Positions 26,775 to 34,127 of a stretch of 64,000 bases of DNA are shown here, in pieces. Each line of letters begins with the position of its first letter. The stretch's first letter is position 1. Location of the stretch: NCBI RefSeq assembly GCF_014648655.1, contig NZ_BMRN01000020.1, positions 62,001-126,000 of the forward strand, read 5' to 3'. The translations under genes were made by a program, and so were the position numbers. The notes below the pieces were generated by a model. The model was not told the origin of the DNA. It ran no database searches and worked only from the letters and a program-made list of their open reading frames with translations. The DNA comes from Streptomyces atratus (GTDB lineage Bacteria; Actinomycetota; Actinomycetes; Streptomycetales; Streptomycetaceae).

Positions 26775-27602
26775 ATGACGGACGAAGAGCACGGCGAAGG
26801 GAGTGTTTATCGTCAGGCAGACGACTATGATCACGGCATGCCGCCCTACGACCCGTCGACCTTCCCGCCCTTTGCTGTCACCGTCGACCTGGTCGTGCTC
26901 ACGGTGCGCCGTCATGCGCTCTGCGCGCTGGTGGTACGCCGCGGTGAGCCGCCGTTCCAGGGCCGATGGGCGCTGCCCGGCGGGTTCGTCAAAGCTGATG
27001 AGGATCTCGGAGCCGCAGCAGCGCGCGAACTCGTCGAGGAGACCGGTCTGTGCGCCCAGGATCCCGCAGCCCCGGCGGTCGGCAACGGCGCCCATCTCGA
27101 ACAGCTCGCCACCTACGGCGACCCCGGGCGTGACCCACGGATGAGGGTTGTCAGCGTCGCTCACCTCGCTCTGGCCCCTGATCTTCCGGCCCCCCGGGCG
27201 GGTGGCGATGCGAACAGTGCGCGTTGGGCGCCTGTCGAGGATCTGCTCGGACAGGAGGGTGGCTTCGGCCATGAGGGCGAAAACCAGGCCCCACTCGCCT
27301 TCGATCATGCGCAGATCCTTGCCGACGGGGTCGAACGGGCGCGTTCCAAGATCGAGTACTCCTCTCTGGCCACCGCTTTCTGCCCGCCGGCTTTCACGGT
27401 CGGCGAGCTTCGGAGGGTGTACGAGGCAGTGTGGGGCGTTGTCCTCGACCCGCGGAACTTTCACCGCAAGGTGACAGGCACGCCCGGCTTTCTGGTGCCT
27501 GCCGGCGGGACGACCACTCGGCAGGGCGGCCGCCCTGCCCAGCTCTTCCGGGCCGGCGCGGCCACGGTGCTCAACCCGCCGATGCTGAGGCCAGAAGTCT
27601 GA
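26775..27602 (+). CDS. Nudix protein with C-terminal winged helix (NrtR-like)
   Basis: About 275 residues. The Nudix domain contains a complete Nudix box, GFVKADE followed after seven residues by REL-V-EE-T-GL. The C-terminal part, AFCPPAFTVGELRRVYEAVW then RNFHRKVTGTPGF and GRPAQLFRAG, is the winged-helix region seen in NrtR-type regulators of NAD metabolism. Such proteins sense ADP-ribose and may keep or lose hydrolase activity. The box looks intact, so hydrolysis of ADP-ribose or a related compound is possible. ATG 26775 follows AGGAA. ATG 26838 (MPPYDPSTFPPF) is a good alternative nearer the domain. No NAD biosynthesis gene is in the window. Confidence 0.8.
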   Translation: MTDEEHGEGSVYRQADDYDHGMPPYDPSTFPPFAVTVDLVVLTVRRHALCALVVRRGEPPFQGRWALPGGFVKADEDLGAAAARELVEETGLCAQDPAAPAVGNGAHLEQLATYGDPGRDPRMRVVSVAHLALAPDLPAPRAGGDANSARWAPVEDLLGQEGGFGHEGENQAPLAFDHAQILADGVERARSKIEYSSLATAFCPPAFTVGELRRVYEAVWGVVLDPRNFHRKVTGTPGFLVPAGGTTTRQGGRPAQLFRAGAATVLNPPMLRPEV

Positions 27603-27625
27603 CCTTGCGGAACGCCCGCAAGGTC
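27601..27625. terminator. Terminator overlapping the stop codon of the Nudix gene
   Basis: Ten-base perfect stem GACCTTGCGG / CCGCAAGGTC (27601-27610 and 27616-27625) with a five-base loop. Confidence 0.6.
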
Positions 27626-27714
27626 GGCGCTGCGCAAAAAGTCGGATATGTCGCGTTATCTTGCTGCGGTACCCGCCCTGCCGCCGGGCGGTCTCACCTT
27701 CCGCGAGAGAAGCG

Positions 27715-29478
27715 ATGCTCCAGGTCATCGGACTCACCAGCGCCCGCCACCGTGGCCTTCCGGCTGCCGTGGACGATCTCACCTTCGAAGCCCGGCCGGG
27801 CCGCGTCACCGCACTTCTGGGCGCCCCCGGCTCGGGCAAGACCACAGCCCTCCGCCTGATGCTCGAACTCGACTCGGGGTGGGGGGTCACCTGCTTCCGG
27901 GGCAGACCGCTGCACCGCATCCCGCACCCCGCCCGTGAGGTGGGCGTACTCCTCGGGGACGCACCGGGTCACCCCGCCCGTACCGCCCGCGGCCAGCTCC
28001 GCATGCTCTGCGCCGCCGCAGGCGTACCGGCGTCCCGTGCTGATGAACTGCTCGAGGCCGTCGGTCTTGCCGGACTCCGGGACCAGCGCATCGGCACACT
28101 CCCGCTCGGCATGGACCGCCTGCTCGCCCTCGCTTCGGCGCTGCTCGGCGACCCGCACACGCTCATCCTCGACGACCCCGCCGAAGGTCTCTCTCCGCGC
28201 GAGGAGTGCTGGTTGCGCGGGCTGCTGCAGGCCCATGCCGCCCAGGGCGGGACCGTCCTGTACACCACGACCGATCCCAAGGAGGCCGCGCGAACGGCCG
28301 ACCATGTGGTCACCATCGACGGCGGACGTCTCGTCGCCGACCAGAGCATCAGGGACTTCTCCCGGACCCGCCTCCGCCCCCGGGTCGCAGTCCGTACCCC
28401 ACACGCAGCCCGCCTTGCCGCCGTCGTCAGCCGCGAGGCCCGAGCGGCCAGGCGCTCCGTCGAGGTGGTCACCGAAGCAGGCAGCCTCCTGTCCGTGTAC
28501 GGCTCCACCTGCGCGGAGATCGGCGACGCGGCATTCCGGCACGGGCTTCCGGTGCACCGGCTTGCCGACGAGGTCGGCGACGCCGGTCCCGCAGAACCTG
28601 CAGATGCCGCAGACCCCGCTGTCGGCCAAGGTGAGGGGCAAGCCGAACCGCGACCGCAGGCGCGGGCGGCCGGCTCGGAACTGTCGCCGCCGACCCGACG
28701 CCGCCCGCTCCGTGGTCCGCTCCACCCGCTGCGATACGAACTGCGCCGCCTCCTCGGTGTCAGAACAACAGCCTTGATCGTGGGTGCTGTTCTGGTCGCC
28801 TCGGTCGGGCTCTCCGTCCTCCTCGCCCGCTCCGGCCATGCTCAGCTGCCGAAGGTGTTGGCGGCCTGGCCGTCGCTGCTGCCACTGCCGCCCGCAGCGG
28901 TCGGGGCCGGACTGCTCGGTGCTTTCTCGTTCGGCGACGAGTTCCGCTACCCCGCGCTGGCGGCGGGCAGAGGCAGTGTTCCGCGCCGCCTGGGGTTGCT
29001 TCTTGCGAAGCTCGTGGTGTCAGCGGGCGTCGCCCTGGTGCTCGCTCTGGCTGTCGTGCTGGCCTCCGCCGAAGCCCTTCACCTTGTGTACGGCAACGAG
29101 ATCAAGGTTCCTTCGAATTCGGTTTATCTGGGCGTGAGTTGGGCCGGTCTGACCGTGGGCTGCGCCTGGGCGGGCCTCCTGGCTGCCGGAGTCTTCGGAG
29201 CGACGACGGCCGGTATCGCTGCGGTACTTGCCGTTCCTGTGCTCGTCGTGCCGATTGTCCAGGGCTTGCTGGCGGGTCAGGCATCTCGGTCGGCCGTCGG
29301 CCTTCCAGGCAGGCTCCGTGGACTGGTGTGGCCGCGCTGGCCGCAGGAGACGGACCGATGGGTGGCAGCTGTCGTGCGCGTGGTGGCACACCCCGTGGGG
29401 GCTGCGTTGTCGTTGTCGTTGTCGGTCCTGATCTGTGCGTATCTGTTCACCAGCCTTCGCGGCAGGGTCCGTTGGTGA
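27715..29478 (+). CDS. ABC transporter fusion: ATPase plus membrane domain
   Basis: 587-residue protein with an N-terminal ABC ATPase and a C-terminal permease of about six hydrophobic segments (from residue ~355). Walker A is GAPGSGKTT near residue 37. The signature motif is degenerate (LPLGMDRLLALA instead of LSGGQ), and Walker B reads LILDDPAEGL with Asp where the catalytic Glu normally is. The D-loop and H-loop are weakly conserved. A Pro/Glu/Ala-rich linker (~300-350) joins the halves. ATG 27715 follows GAGAGAAG. Substrate unknown; the architecture resembles small ABC-2 type exporters. The changed catalytic motifs may mean slow or regulatory ATP use. Confidence 0.8.
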   Translation: MLQVIGLTSARHRGLPAAVDDLTFEARPGRVTALLGAPGSGKTTALRLMLELDSGWGVTCFRGRPLHRIPHPAREVGVLLGDAPGHPARTARGQLRMLCAAAGVPASRADELLEAVGLAGLRDQRIGTLPLGMDRLLALASALLGDPHTLILDDPAEGLSPREECWLRGLLQAHAAQGGTVLYTTTDPKEAARTADHVVTIDGGRLVADQSIRDFSRTRLRPRVAVRTPHAARLAAVVSREARAARRSVEVVTEAGSLLSVYGSTCAEIGDAAFRHGLPVHRLADEVGDAGPAEPADAADPAVGQGEGQAEPRPQARAAGSELSPPTRRRPLRGPLHPLRYELRRLLGVRTTALIVGAVLVASVGLSVLLARSGHAQLPKVLAAWPSLLPLPPAAVGAGLLGAFSFGDEFRYPALAAGRGSVPRRLGLLLAKLVVSAGVALVLALAVVLASAEALHLVYGNEIKVPSNSVYLGVSWAGLTVGCAWAGLLAAGVFGATTAGIAAVLAVPVLVVPIVQGLLAGQASRSAVGLPGRLRGLVWPRWPQETDRWVAAVVRVVAHPVGAALSLSLSVLICAYLFTSLRGRVRW

Positions 29479-29638
29479 TCGCAGGGTGGTGGTGAATCGC
29501 TCCGAGCCTCACAACTTCCTAGGAGGTGACCGATTTCAACCAATAAGGCGTCAATTGGGGGGTGGGTGCCGATCACCCTTTCGTGTGCTTTTCACCAAAG
29601 ACCTCAAGGGGCGGCTGGGCCGCGCCGACAAAGGATGC

Positions 29639-30526
29639 GTGAGTACCCTTGCGCACACCATGATGACCGCCGCCCGCTCCGCCGATTCCGGCCTCGCCGG
29701 CCCGGGTGAACTCGACCGCTACCCGTATGCGGAGGCGCCGGCTGGCGAGCGTGCCGCTCTTCGCTCCTGGGACGGTCCCGATGCCGAGCTCGGCCGGGCG
29801 AGCCGACGAGGCTCGGCCAGCCGTGGCCGTGGCCTCCACGGCCAACTCGTTCAGCAGCTGGGACAGATGATCGTCTCCGGCGATCTGGGCGCCGATCGCC
29901 CCCTCGTACCGGAAGAGATCGGTCAGCGTTTCGAGGTCTCCCGCACCGTCGTACGTGAATCGCTGCGCGTTCTTGAGGCCAAAGGCCTGGTCAGCGCCCG
30001 GCCCAATGTGGGTACCCGGGTCCGCCCCGTCAGCGACTGGAATCTGCTGGACCCTGACATCATCGAATGGCGCGCCTTCGGTCCTCAGCGCGAGGATCAG
30101 CGCCGTGAGCTGGGGGAGCTCCGGTGGACGATCGAGCCGCTCGCTGCCCGTCTCGCCGCAGGCCATGGTCGTGAGGACATTCAGCAGCGCCTCGGTGACA
30201 TGGTCGAGATCATGGGGCACGCGCTCGGGCAGGGTGACGGGATCACCTGCTCCCGGGCCGACGTGGAGTTCCATTCCCTGCTCATCCAGGCGGCGGGCAA
30301 TCGCATGCTTGAGCACCTCTCCGGCATCGTCTCGGCGGCGCTGCAGGTCTCGGGTGGTCCCGTCACGGGCTGCGACCGCCCCAGTGAGACATCCCTCGGT
30401 CACCATGCCCGGATCGTCGATGCCCTTGCATCCGGCGACTCGGCGGGCGCCGAAGCCGCCATGCGCCAACTGCTCGTCGTCCAGCCGGAGGTGGAACGGG
30501 TGGTGCCCGCGCCCCGCGAGCACTGA
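29639..30526 (+). CDS. FadR-subfamily GntR transcriptional regulator
   Basis: 295-residue repressor. A basic N-terminal extension of ~65 residues (SRRGSASRGRG) precedes the winged helix: LHGQLVQQLGQMIVSGDLGA, then EEIGQRFEVSRTVVRESLRV and AKGLVSARPNVGTRVRP. The C-terminal all-helical FCD domain (ELRWTIEPLAARLAAGHG, then DVEFHSLLIQAAGN and HHARIVDALASGD) binds carboxylate or sugar-acid ligands in the family and holds metal-site histidines. GTG 29639 is chosen for AAAGGA just upstream. It lies 325 bases before hrdB on the same strand. Regulon and ligand unknown. Confidence 0.87.
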   Translation: MSTLAHTMMTAARSADSGLAGPGELDRYPYAEAPAGERAALRSWDGPDAELGRASRRGSASRGRGLHGQLVQQLGQMIVSGDLGADRPLVPEEIGQRFEVSRTVVRESLRVLEAKGLVSARPNVGTRVRPVSDWNLLDPDIIEWRAFGPQREDQRRELGELRWTIEPLAARLAAGHGREDIQQRLGDMVEIMGHALGQGDGITCSRADVEFHSLLIQAAGNRMLEHLSGIVSAALQVSGGPVTGCDRPSETSLGHHARIVDALASGDSAGAEAAMRQLLVVQPEVERVVPAPREH

Positions 30527-30658
30527 GAGCAACACGGCCAGGGTGTACGAACCACGTGTCGCCGGGCCCCAGTGGTCCGGCGGCACAATTGTGGGGGGAC
30601 GGTACCTCTGGTCACGTTCGTCGCAAATGAGGTGTGACTCGGGCCACGCGGATTGGGC

Positions 30659-30685
30659 GTAACACTCCTCGAAACAGTGCGATGA
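30659..30685 (+). promoter_or_regulatory. Candidate ECF-type hrdB promoter (P1)
   Basis: GTAAC at 30659-30663 and CGATGA at 30680-30685 with a 16-base spacer have the shape of an ECF sigma promoter. The main hrdB promoter of Streptomyces is reported to depend on an ECF sigma factor (ShbA). The match to that promoter is from memory. Confidence 0.4.
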
Positions 30686-30708
30686 CTTAAGAGGTGACCG
30701 CCGCGGAA

Positions 30709-30734
30709 GGAATACAGCAGCCATTCAGTGCGCT
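30709..30734 (+). promoter_or_regulatory. Sigma-R-like hrdB promoter (P2)
   Basis: GGAAT at 30709-30713, an 18-base spacer and GCT at 30732-30734 fit the sigma-R consensus GGAAT-N18-GTT except one base. A sigma-R-dependent second hrdB promoter is known in S. coelicolor, linking hrdB to thiol-oxidative stress. Confidence 0.6.
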
Positions 30735-30850
30735 GTGCAGTTCTGAGGCCAAACCCGCGCCGTCGGTACATTCCCAGCCCGACGGTCGTCGGCTCCAGCC
30801 CACTCCAGGGCCGGGCCGGAAGCCGTTTCCATCGTTCCGAGAGGTTGTTC

Positions 30851-32398
30851 GTGTCGGCCAGCACATCCCGTACGCTCCCGCCGGAGATCGCCGAGTCCGA
30901 GTCTGTGATGGCGCTCATCGAGCGGGGAAAGGCTGATGGGCAGATCGCCGGCGATGACGTGCGTCGGGCCTTCGAGGCTGACCAGATTCCGCCAACCCAG
31001 TGGAAGAATGTTCTGCGCAGCCTCAACCAGATCCTCGAGGAAGAGGGTGTGACGCTGATGGTCAGTGCCGCGGAGCCGTCAAAGCGTGCCCGCAAGAGCG
31101 TCGCAGCAAAGAGCCCGGTCAAGCGCACCGCCACCAAGACTGTCGCGGCCAAGACGACCGTGACCAGGACCGTTGCGGCCACTGCCGCCCCGTCGGCAGA
31201 GACCGTGGACGTGGTGGCTGACGACGCTGCCGCGGCCGGCCCTGCGAAGAAGGCGGCAGCCAAGAAGACGGCCGCCAAGAAGACCGCCGTGAAGAAGACG
31301 GCGGCCAAGAAGACAGCAACGAAGAAGTCCGGAAAGCAGGACGACGAGCTCCTCGACGGCGACGAGGCGGCCGAAGAAGTAAAGGCCGGCAAGGGCGAGG
31401 AAGAGGAGGGCGAGGGCGAGAACAAGGGCTTCGTCCTCTCCGACGACGACGAGGACGACGCACCTGCGCAGCAGGTCGCCGTCGCCGGCGCCACCGCTGA
31501 CCCGGTCAAGGACTACCTGAAGCAGATCGGCAAGGTTCCCCTCCTCAACGCCGAGCAGGAGGTCGAGCTCGCCAAGCGCATCGAGGCCGGTCTGTTCGCC
31601 GAGGACAAGCTGGCGAACTCCGACAAACTCGCGCCGAAGCTCAAGCGCGAACTGGAGATCATCGCCGAGGACGGCCGCCGCGCCAAGAACCACCTGCTGG
31701 AGGCCAACCTCCGTCTCGTGGTTTCGCTGGCCAAGCGCTACACCGGCCGCGGCATGCTCTTCCTGGACCTCATCCAGGAGGGCAACCTCGGTCTGATCCG
31801 CGCGGTCGAGAAGTTCGACTACACCAAGGGCTACAAGTTCTCCACGTACGCCACCTGGTGGATCCGTCAGGCGATCACCCGCGCCATGGCCGACCAGGCC
31901 CGCACCATTCGCATCCCGGTGCACATGGTTGAGGTCATCAACAAGCTCGCCCGTGTACAGCGTCAGATGCTCCAGGACCTGGGCCGCGAGCCCACGCCGG
32001 AGGAGCTGGCCAAGGAACTCGACATGACCCCCGAGAAGGTCATCGAGGTCCAGAAGTACGGTCGTGAGCCGATCTCCCTCCACACCCCGCTGGGTGAAGA
32101 CGGGGACAGCGAGTTCGGTGACCTGATCGAGGACTCCGAGGCGGTCGTCCCGGCCGACGCGGTCAGCTTCACGCTCCTCCAGGAGCAGCTGCACTCGGTG
32201 CTCGACACGCTCTCCGAGCGTGAGGCGGGCGTGGTCTCGATGCGCTTCGGCCTCACCGACGGACAGCCGAAGACGCTGGACGAGATCGGCAAGGTCTACG
32301 GCGTGACGCGCGAGCGCATCCGTCAGATCGAGTCGAAGACCATGTCGAAGCTGCGCCATCCGTCGCGTTCGCAGGTGCTGCGCGACTACCTCGACTAG
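30851..32398 (+). CDS. hrdB: HrdB, principal RNA polymerase sigma factor
   Basis: Essential housekeeping sigma-70 factor, 515 residues. The N-terminus contains region 1.1-like [18 protein letters not shown], followed by a Lys/Ala-rich stretch (about 75-165) and an acidic one (165-215). Region 1.2 starts at [17 protein letters not shown] (~218). Regions 2.1-2.4 include [16 protein letters not shown], then [20 protein letters not shown] for -10 recognition and melting. Region 3 follows, and region 4.2 ends with [19 protein letters not shown] for -35 recognition. GTG 30851 follows GAGAGG and gives the expected [16 protein letters not shown] start. A 17-pair terminator follows the stop. It is controlled by two candidate promoters. 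Confidence 0.97.
   Translation: MSASTSRTLPPEIAESESVMALIERGKADGQIAGDDVRRAFEADQIPPTQWKNVLRSLNQILEEEGVTLMVSAAEPSKRARKSVAAKSPVKRTATKTVAAKTTVTRTVAATAAPSAETVDVVADDAAAAGPAKKAAAKKTAAKKTAVKKTAAKKTATKKSGKQDDELLDGDEAAEEVKAGKGEEEEGEGENKGFVLSDDDEDDAPAQQVAVAGATADPVKDYLKQIGKVPLLNAEQEVELAKRIEAGLFAEDKLANSDKLAPKLKRELEIIAEDGRRAKNHLLEANLRLVVSLAKRYTGRGMLFLDLIQEGNLGLIRAVEKFDYTKGYKFSTYATWWIRQAITRAMADQARTIRIPVHMVEVINKLARVQRQMLQDLGREPTPEELAKELDMTPEKVIEVQKYGREPISLHTPLGEDGDSEFGDLIEDSEAVVPADAVSFTLLQEQLHSVLDTLSEREAGVVSMRFGLTDGQPKTLDEIGKVYGVTRERIRQIESKTMSKLRHPSRSQVLRDYLD
31247..31327 (+). repeat. Fifteen-base tandem repeat inside hrdB
   Basis: Five imperfect units starting AAGAAG encode [20 protein letters not shown] and KKTAT, followed by a sixth partial unit. 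The pattern is histone-H1-like and lies in the variable N-terminal extension. Confidence 0.85.
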
Positions 32399-32416
32399 GT
32401 CCCAGGAGTACACAGA

Positions 32417-32453
32417 CCGAAGGCCCGGCTCCCGTGGGGAGCCGGGCCTTCGG
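32417..32453. terminator. Strong terminator after hrdB
   Basis: Perfect 17-pair hairpin, arms 32417-32433 and 32437-32453, three-base loop. Confidence 0.88.
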
Positions 32454-32529
32454 CCTATCTGCGGGTGCGGTCGGCGACGGGTCGGATGACTCTGGGTGTG
32501 AATGGTTCACCACAGAGTCAGGAGTGTGC

Positions 32530-33360
32530 ATGTCCCGTACAGTTTTTTGCGCCATGGCCGGGGTGTTCGCCCTTGTTGCGGCAACGGCAGCGATACCGCT
32601 CGGATCCCCTGCTGCAGCTGTTTCGGACAGCATCGTCATCGGTGGCCAGCCCGCACACGTCAAGGACAGCCCCTGGGTTGTGGCACTGTCCAGTCGCGAC
32701 CGGTTCGGAGAGACACGCGCCGGGCAGTTCTGCGGCGGTGTCGTGGTGGCGCCGAAGAAGGTACTGACTGCTGCGCACTGCCTGAACCGGGAAGCGCTCG
32801 GCGTCGATGTCGGCGAGTTGCGCGATCTGCGGGTCATCTCCGGCCGGGACGTCCTGCGCGGAACCGGCGGGCAGGAGGCACCGGTACAGGCGGCGTGGAG
32901 TAATCCGGGGTTCGACCCCACCACGAACGCGGGGGACTTGGCGGTGCTCACCCTGGCCGACGCACTGCCCGCCAAGAGCGTGATCCCGATGGCTGAATCC
33001 GGTGACGCGGCATACGAGCCGGGTACCGGCGCCGTCGTCTACGGATGGGGTGACACGACCGGCAATAGCGACTATGCGTCGTCACTCCGCTCCGCCGAAG
33101 TGAGCGTCCTGCCGGACAGCCTGTGCCGGCAGGCCTACCCGGGTGGCAGAGACGGTACGTACGACGCCTCAGCGATGCTCTGCGCGGGCGAACTGCTGGG
33201 CGGGCACGACGCATGCCAGGGCGACAGCGGCGGGCCGCTGGTGGCCCGTGGGCGGCTCATCGGGCTGGTGTCCTGGGGGAACGGCTGCGCCCGGGTCGGG
33301 AGCCCCGGCGTGTACACGCGGATTTCCGCTGCGATCGGCTGGATGCCGGGCGGTAGCTGA
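32530..33360 (+). CDS. Secreted trypsin-like serine protease
   Basis: 276-residue chymotrypsin-family (S1) protease. It starts with a signal peptide (about residues 1-33, ending SPAAA) and a short propeptide before the mature start IVIGGQPA. The catalytic triad is complete: His in LTAAHCLN, Asp in AGDLAVLTL and Ser in CQGDSGGPLV. An aspartate six residues before the serine (GHDACQGDSGG) implies trypsin-like Lys/Arg specificity. Cysteines are placed for the usual disulphides. ATG 32530 follows AGGAG. Exported to the cell surface or medium. Flanked by strong terminators, so it forms a single-gene unit. Confidence 0.93.
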   Translation: MSRTVFCAMAGVFALVAATAAIPLGSPAAAVSDSIVIGGQPAHVKDSPWVVALSSRDRFGETRAGQFCGGVVVAPKKVLTAAHCLNREALGVDVGELRDLRVISGRDVLRGTGGQEAPVQAAWSNPGFDPTTNAGDLAVLTLADALPAKSVIPMAESGDAAYEPGTGAVVYGWGDTTGNSDYASSLRSAEVSVLPDSLCRQAYPGGRDGTYDASAMLCAGELLGGHDACQGDSGGPLVARGRLIGLVSWGNGCARVGSPGVYTRISAAIGWMPGGS

Positions 33361-33384
33361 ACGACATCACTGCGGGTGCGAGAA

Positions 33385-33414
33385 CGGGCGGCTTCCCGAT
33401 CGGGAAGCCGCCCG
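33385..33414. terminator. Terminator between protease gene and DUF7455 gene
   Basis: A perfect 30-base palindrome (CGGGCGGCTTCCCG arm and its exact complement) between two convergent genes. Confidence 0.8.
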
Positions 33415-33460
33415 CCGTCAGGTCCGGGACCTGACCCTGGCTCGTCGTGGATGCGAGGTG

Positions 33461-33694
33461 TCAGTGTTGTTCCTCTTCGGCGGCTTGGGCCTGCACGGCC
33501 GTCAGCCGGTCCGTCTCATCCTGTATTTCCGCGGCGATCTTCTTGAGTTCCGGCTCGAACTTGCGACCGTGGTGGGCGCAGAAGAGCAGTTCACCGCCGC
33601 TGATCAGGACGACGCGCAGATAGGCCTGGGCGCCGCAACGGTCGCAGCGGTCTGCTGCGGTCAGCGGGCTCGCGGGGGTCAGAACAGTAGTCAC
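33461..33694 (-). CDS. Small DUF7455-type protein with cysteine motif
   Basis: 77-residue acidic protein. The central cysteines and histidines (DRCDRCGAQAYLRVVL, then GELLFCAHHGRKFEP) suggest a small zinc-binding knuckle. A helical Glu/Gln-rich tail follows. This small family is common in actinobacteria and its role is unknown. GTG 33694 follows GAAGAGG. It diverges from parE with a 433-base gap between them. Confidence 0.8.
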   Translation of the reverse strand: MTTVLTPASPLTAADRCDRCGAQAYLRVVLISGGELLFCAHHGRKFEPELKKIAAEIQDETDRLTAVQAQAAEEEQH

Positions 33695-34127
33695 GTCGCC
33701 TCTTCTCTAGCTCGACGAGCTGTCGTACCAGGGTCAACATCCAACCAGGCCGAAAACGTTCCCGCTCGTGGCTTTTCTTCGAAACTTCTTCTCAAAATGG
33801 CTGTCTGTTGCCGGTTGGCGGCGAATGTGCCGTATTGCGTAGCGCTACGGTTTCGCGTTGCTTGTCTTGGTGGATCCTCCCGGCTGGCTTGCCGGTTTGT
33901 TCATGAGGACGTGCCCGGAGCCTAAATGGTTCATGCCTGGAAGGGAACGTGATGTTCACGTCACTCCTACGAGGGATCGAACGTGTATGCGAGGCTGGAC
34001 TAGTGTGAGGGTTCTGGAGGGTGGCGTTACAACCGCTCTACCAGGCCTCGGTACCCTCTCAGCGGCGACCGAAGCCGAGCCCGCTACCGACTGGGCCCCA
34101 AATGAAATTCAGCGAGGAGCGAACCGC
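33695..34127. other. Divergent region upstream of parE
   Basis: 433 bases without a gene. Contents: the DUF7455 ribosome site, a perfect palindrome CGTAGCGCTACG (33838-33849), an imperfect GAACGTGATGTTC element (33947-33959), and the parE ribosome site GAGGAG. Local base composition is less GC-rich than the surrounding genes, as expected for a promoter region. In-frame extension of parE to 33858 crosses this and is not supported. Confidence 0.5.
33838..33849. promoter_or_regulatory. Palindrome upstream of parE
   Basis: CGTAGCGCTACG is a perfect 12-base palindrome in non-coding DNA between the DUF7455 gene and parE. It may be an operator. No known regulator is assigned. Confidence 0.35.

Larger units (their letters stand above)
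30527..30850. other. hrdB upstream region
   Basis: 324 bases. It holds a possible terminator for the GntR gene (arms 30556-30565 and 30577-30586) and a CACAATTGTG palindrome at 30584-30593. Two candidate hrdB promoters follow, an ECF-like pair at 30659-30685 and a sigma-R-like site at 30709-30734. A 5' leader of over 100 bases leads to the GAGAGG ribosome site. No gene is seen. Confidence 0.55.

Noticed and set aside
33985-34000. Possible SOS box CGAACGTGTATGCG before parE
   Set aside because: Only the left half-site CGAAC matches; the right half lacks GTTYC.
33858-34127. Longer N-terminus for ParE
   Set aside because: The added 90 residues have no topoisomerase similarity, and GTG 34128 has a clear GAGGAG ribosome site.
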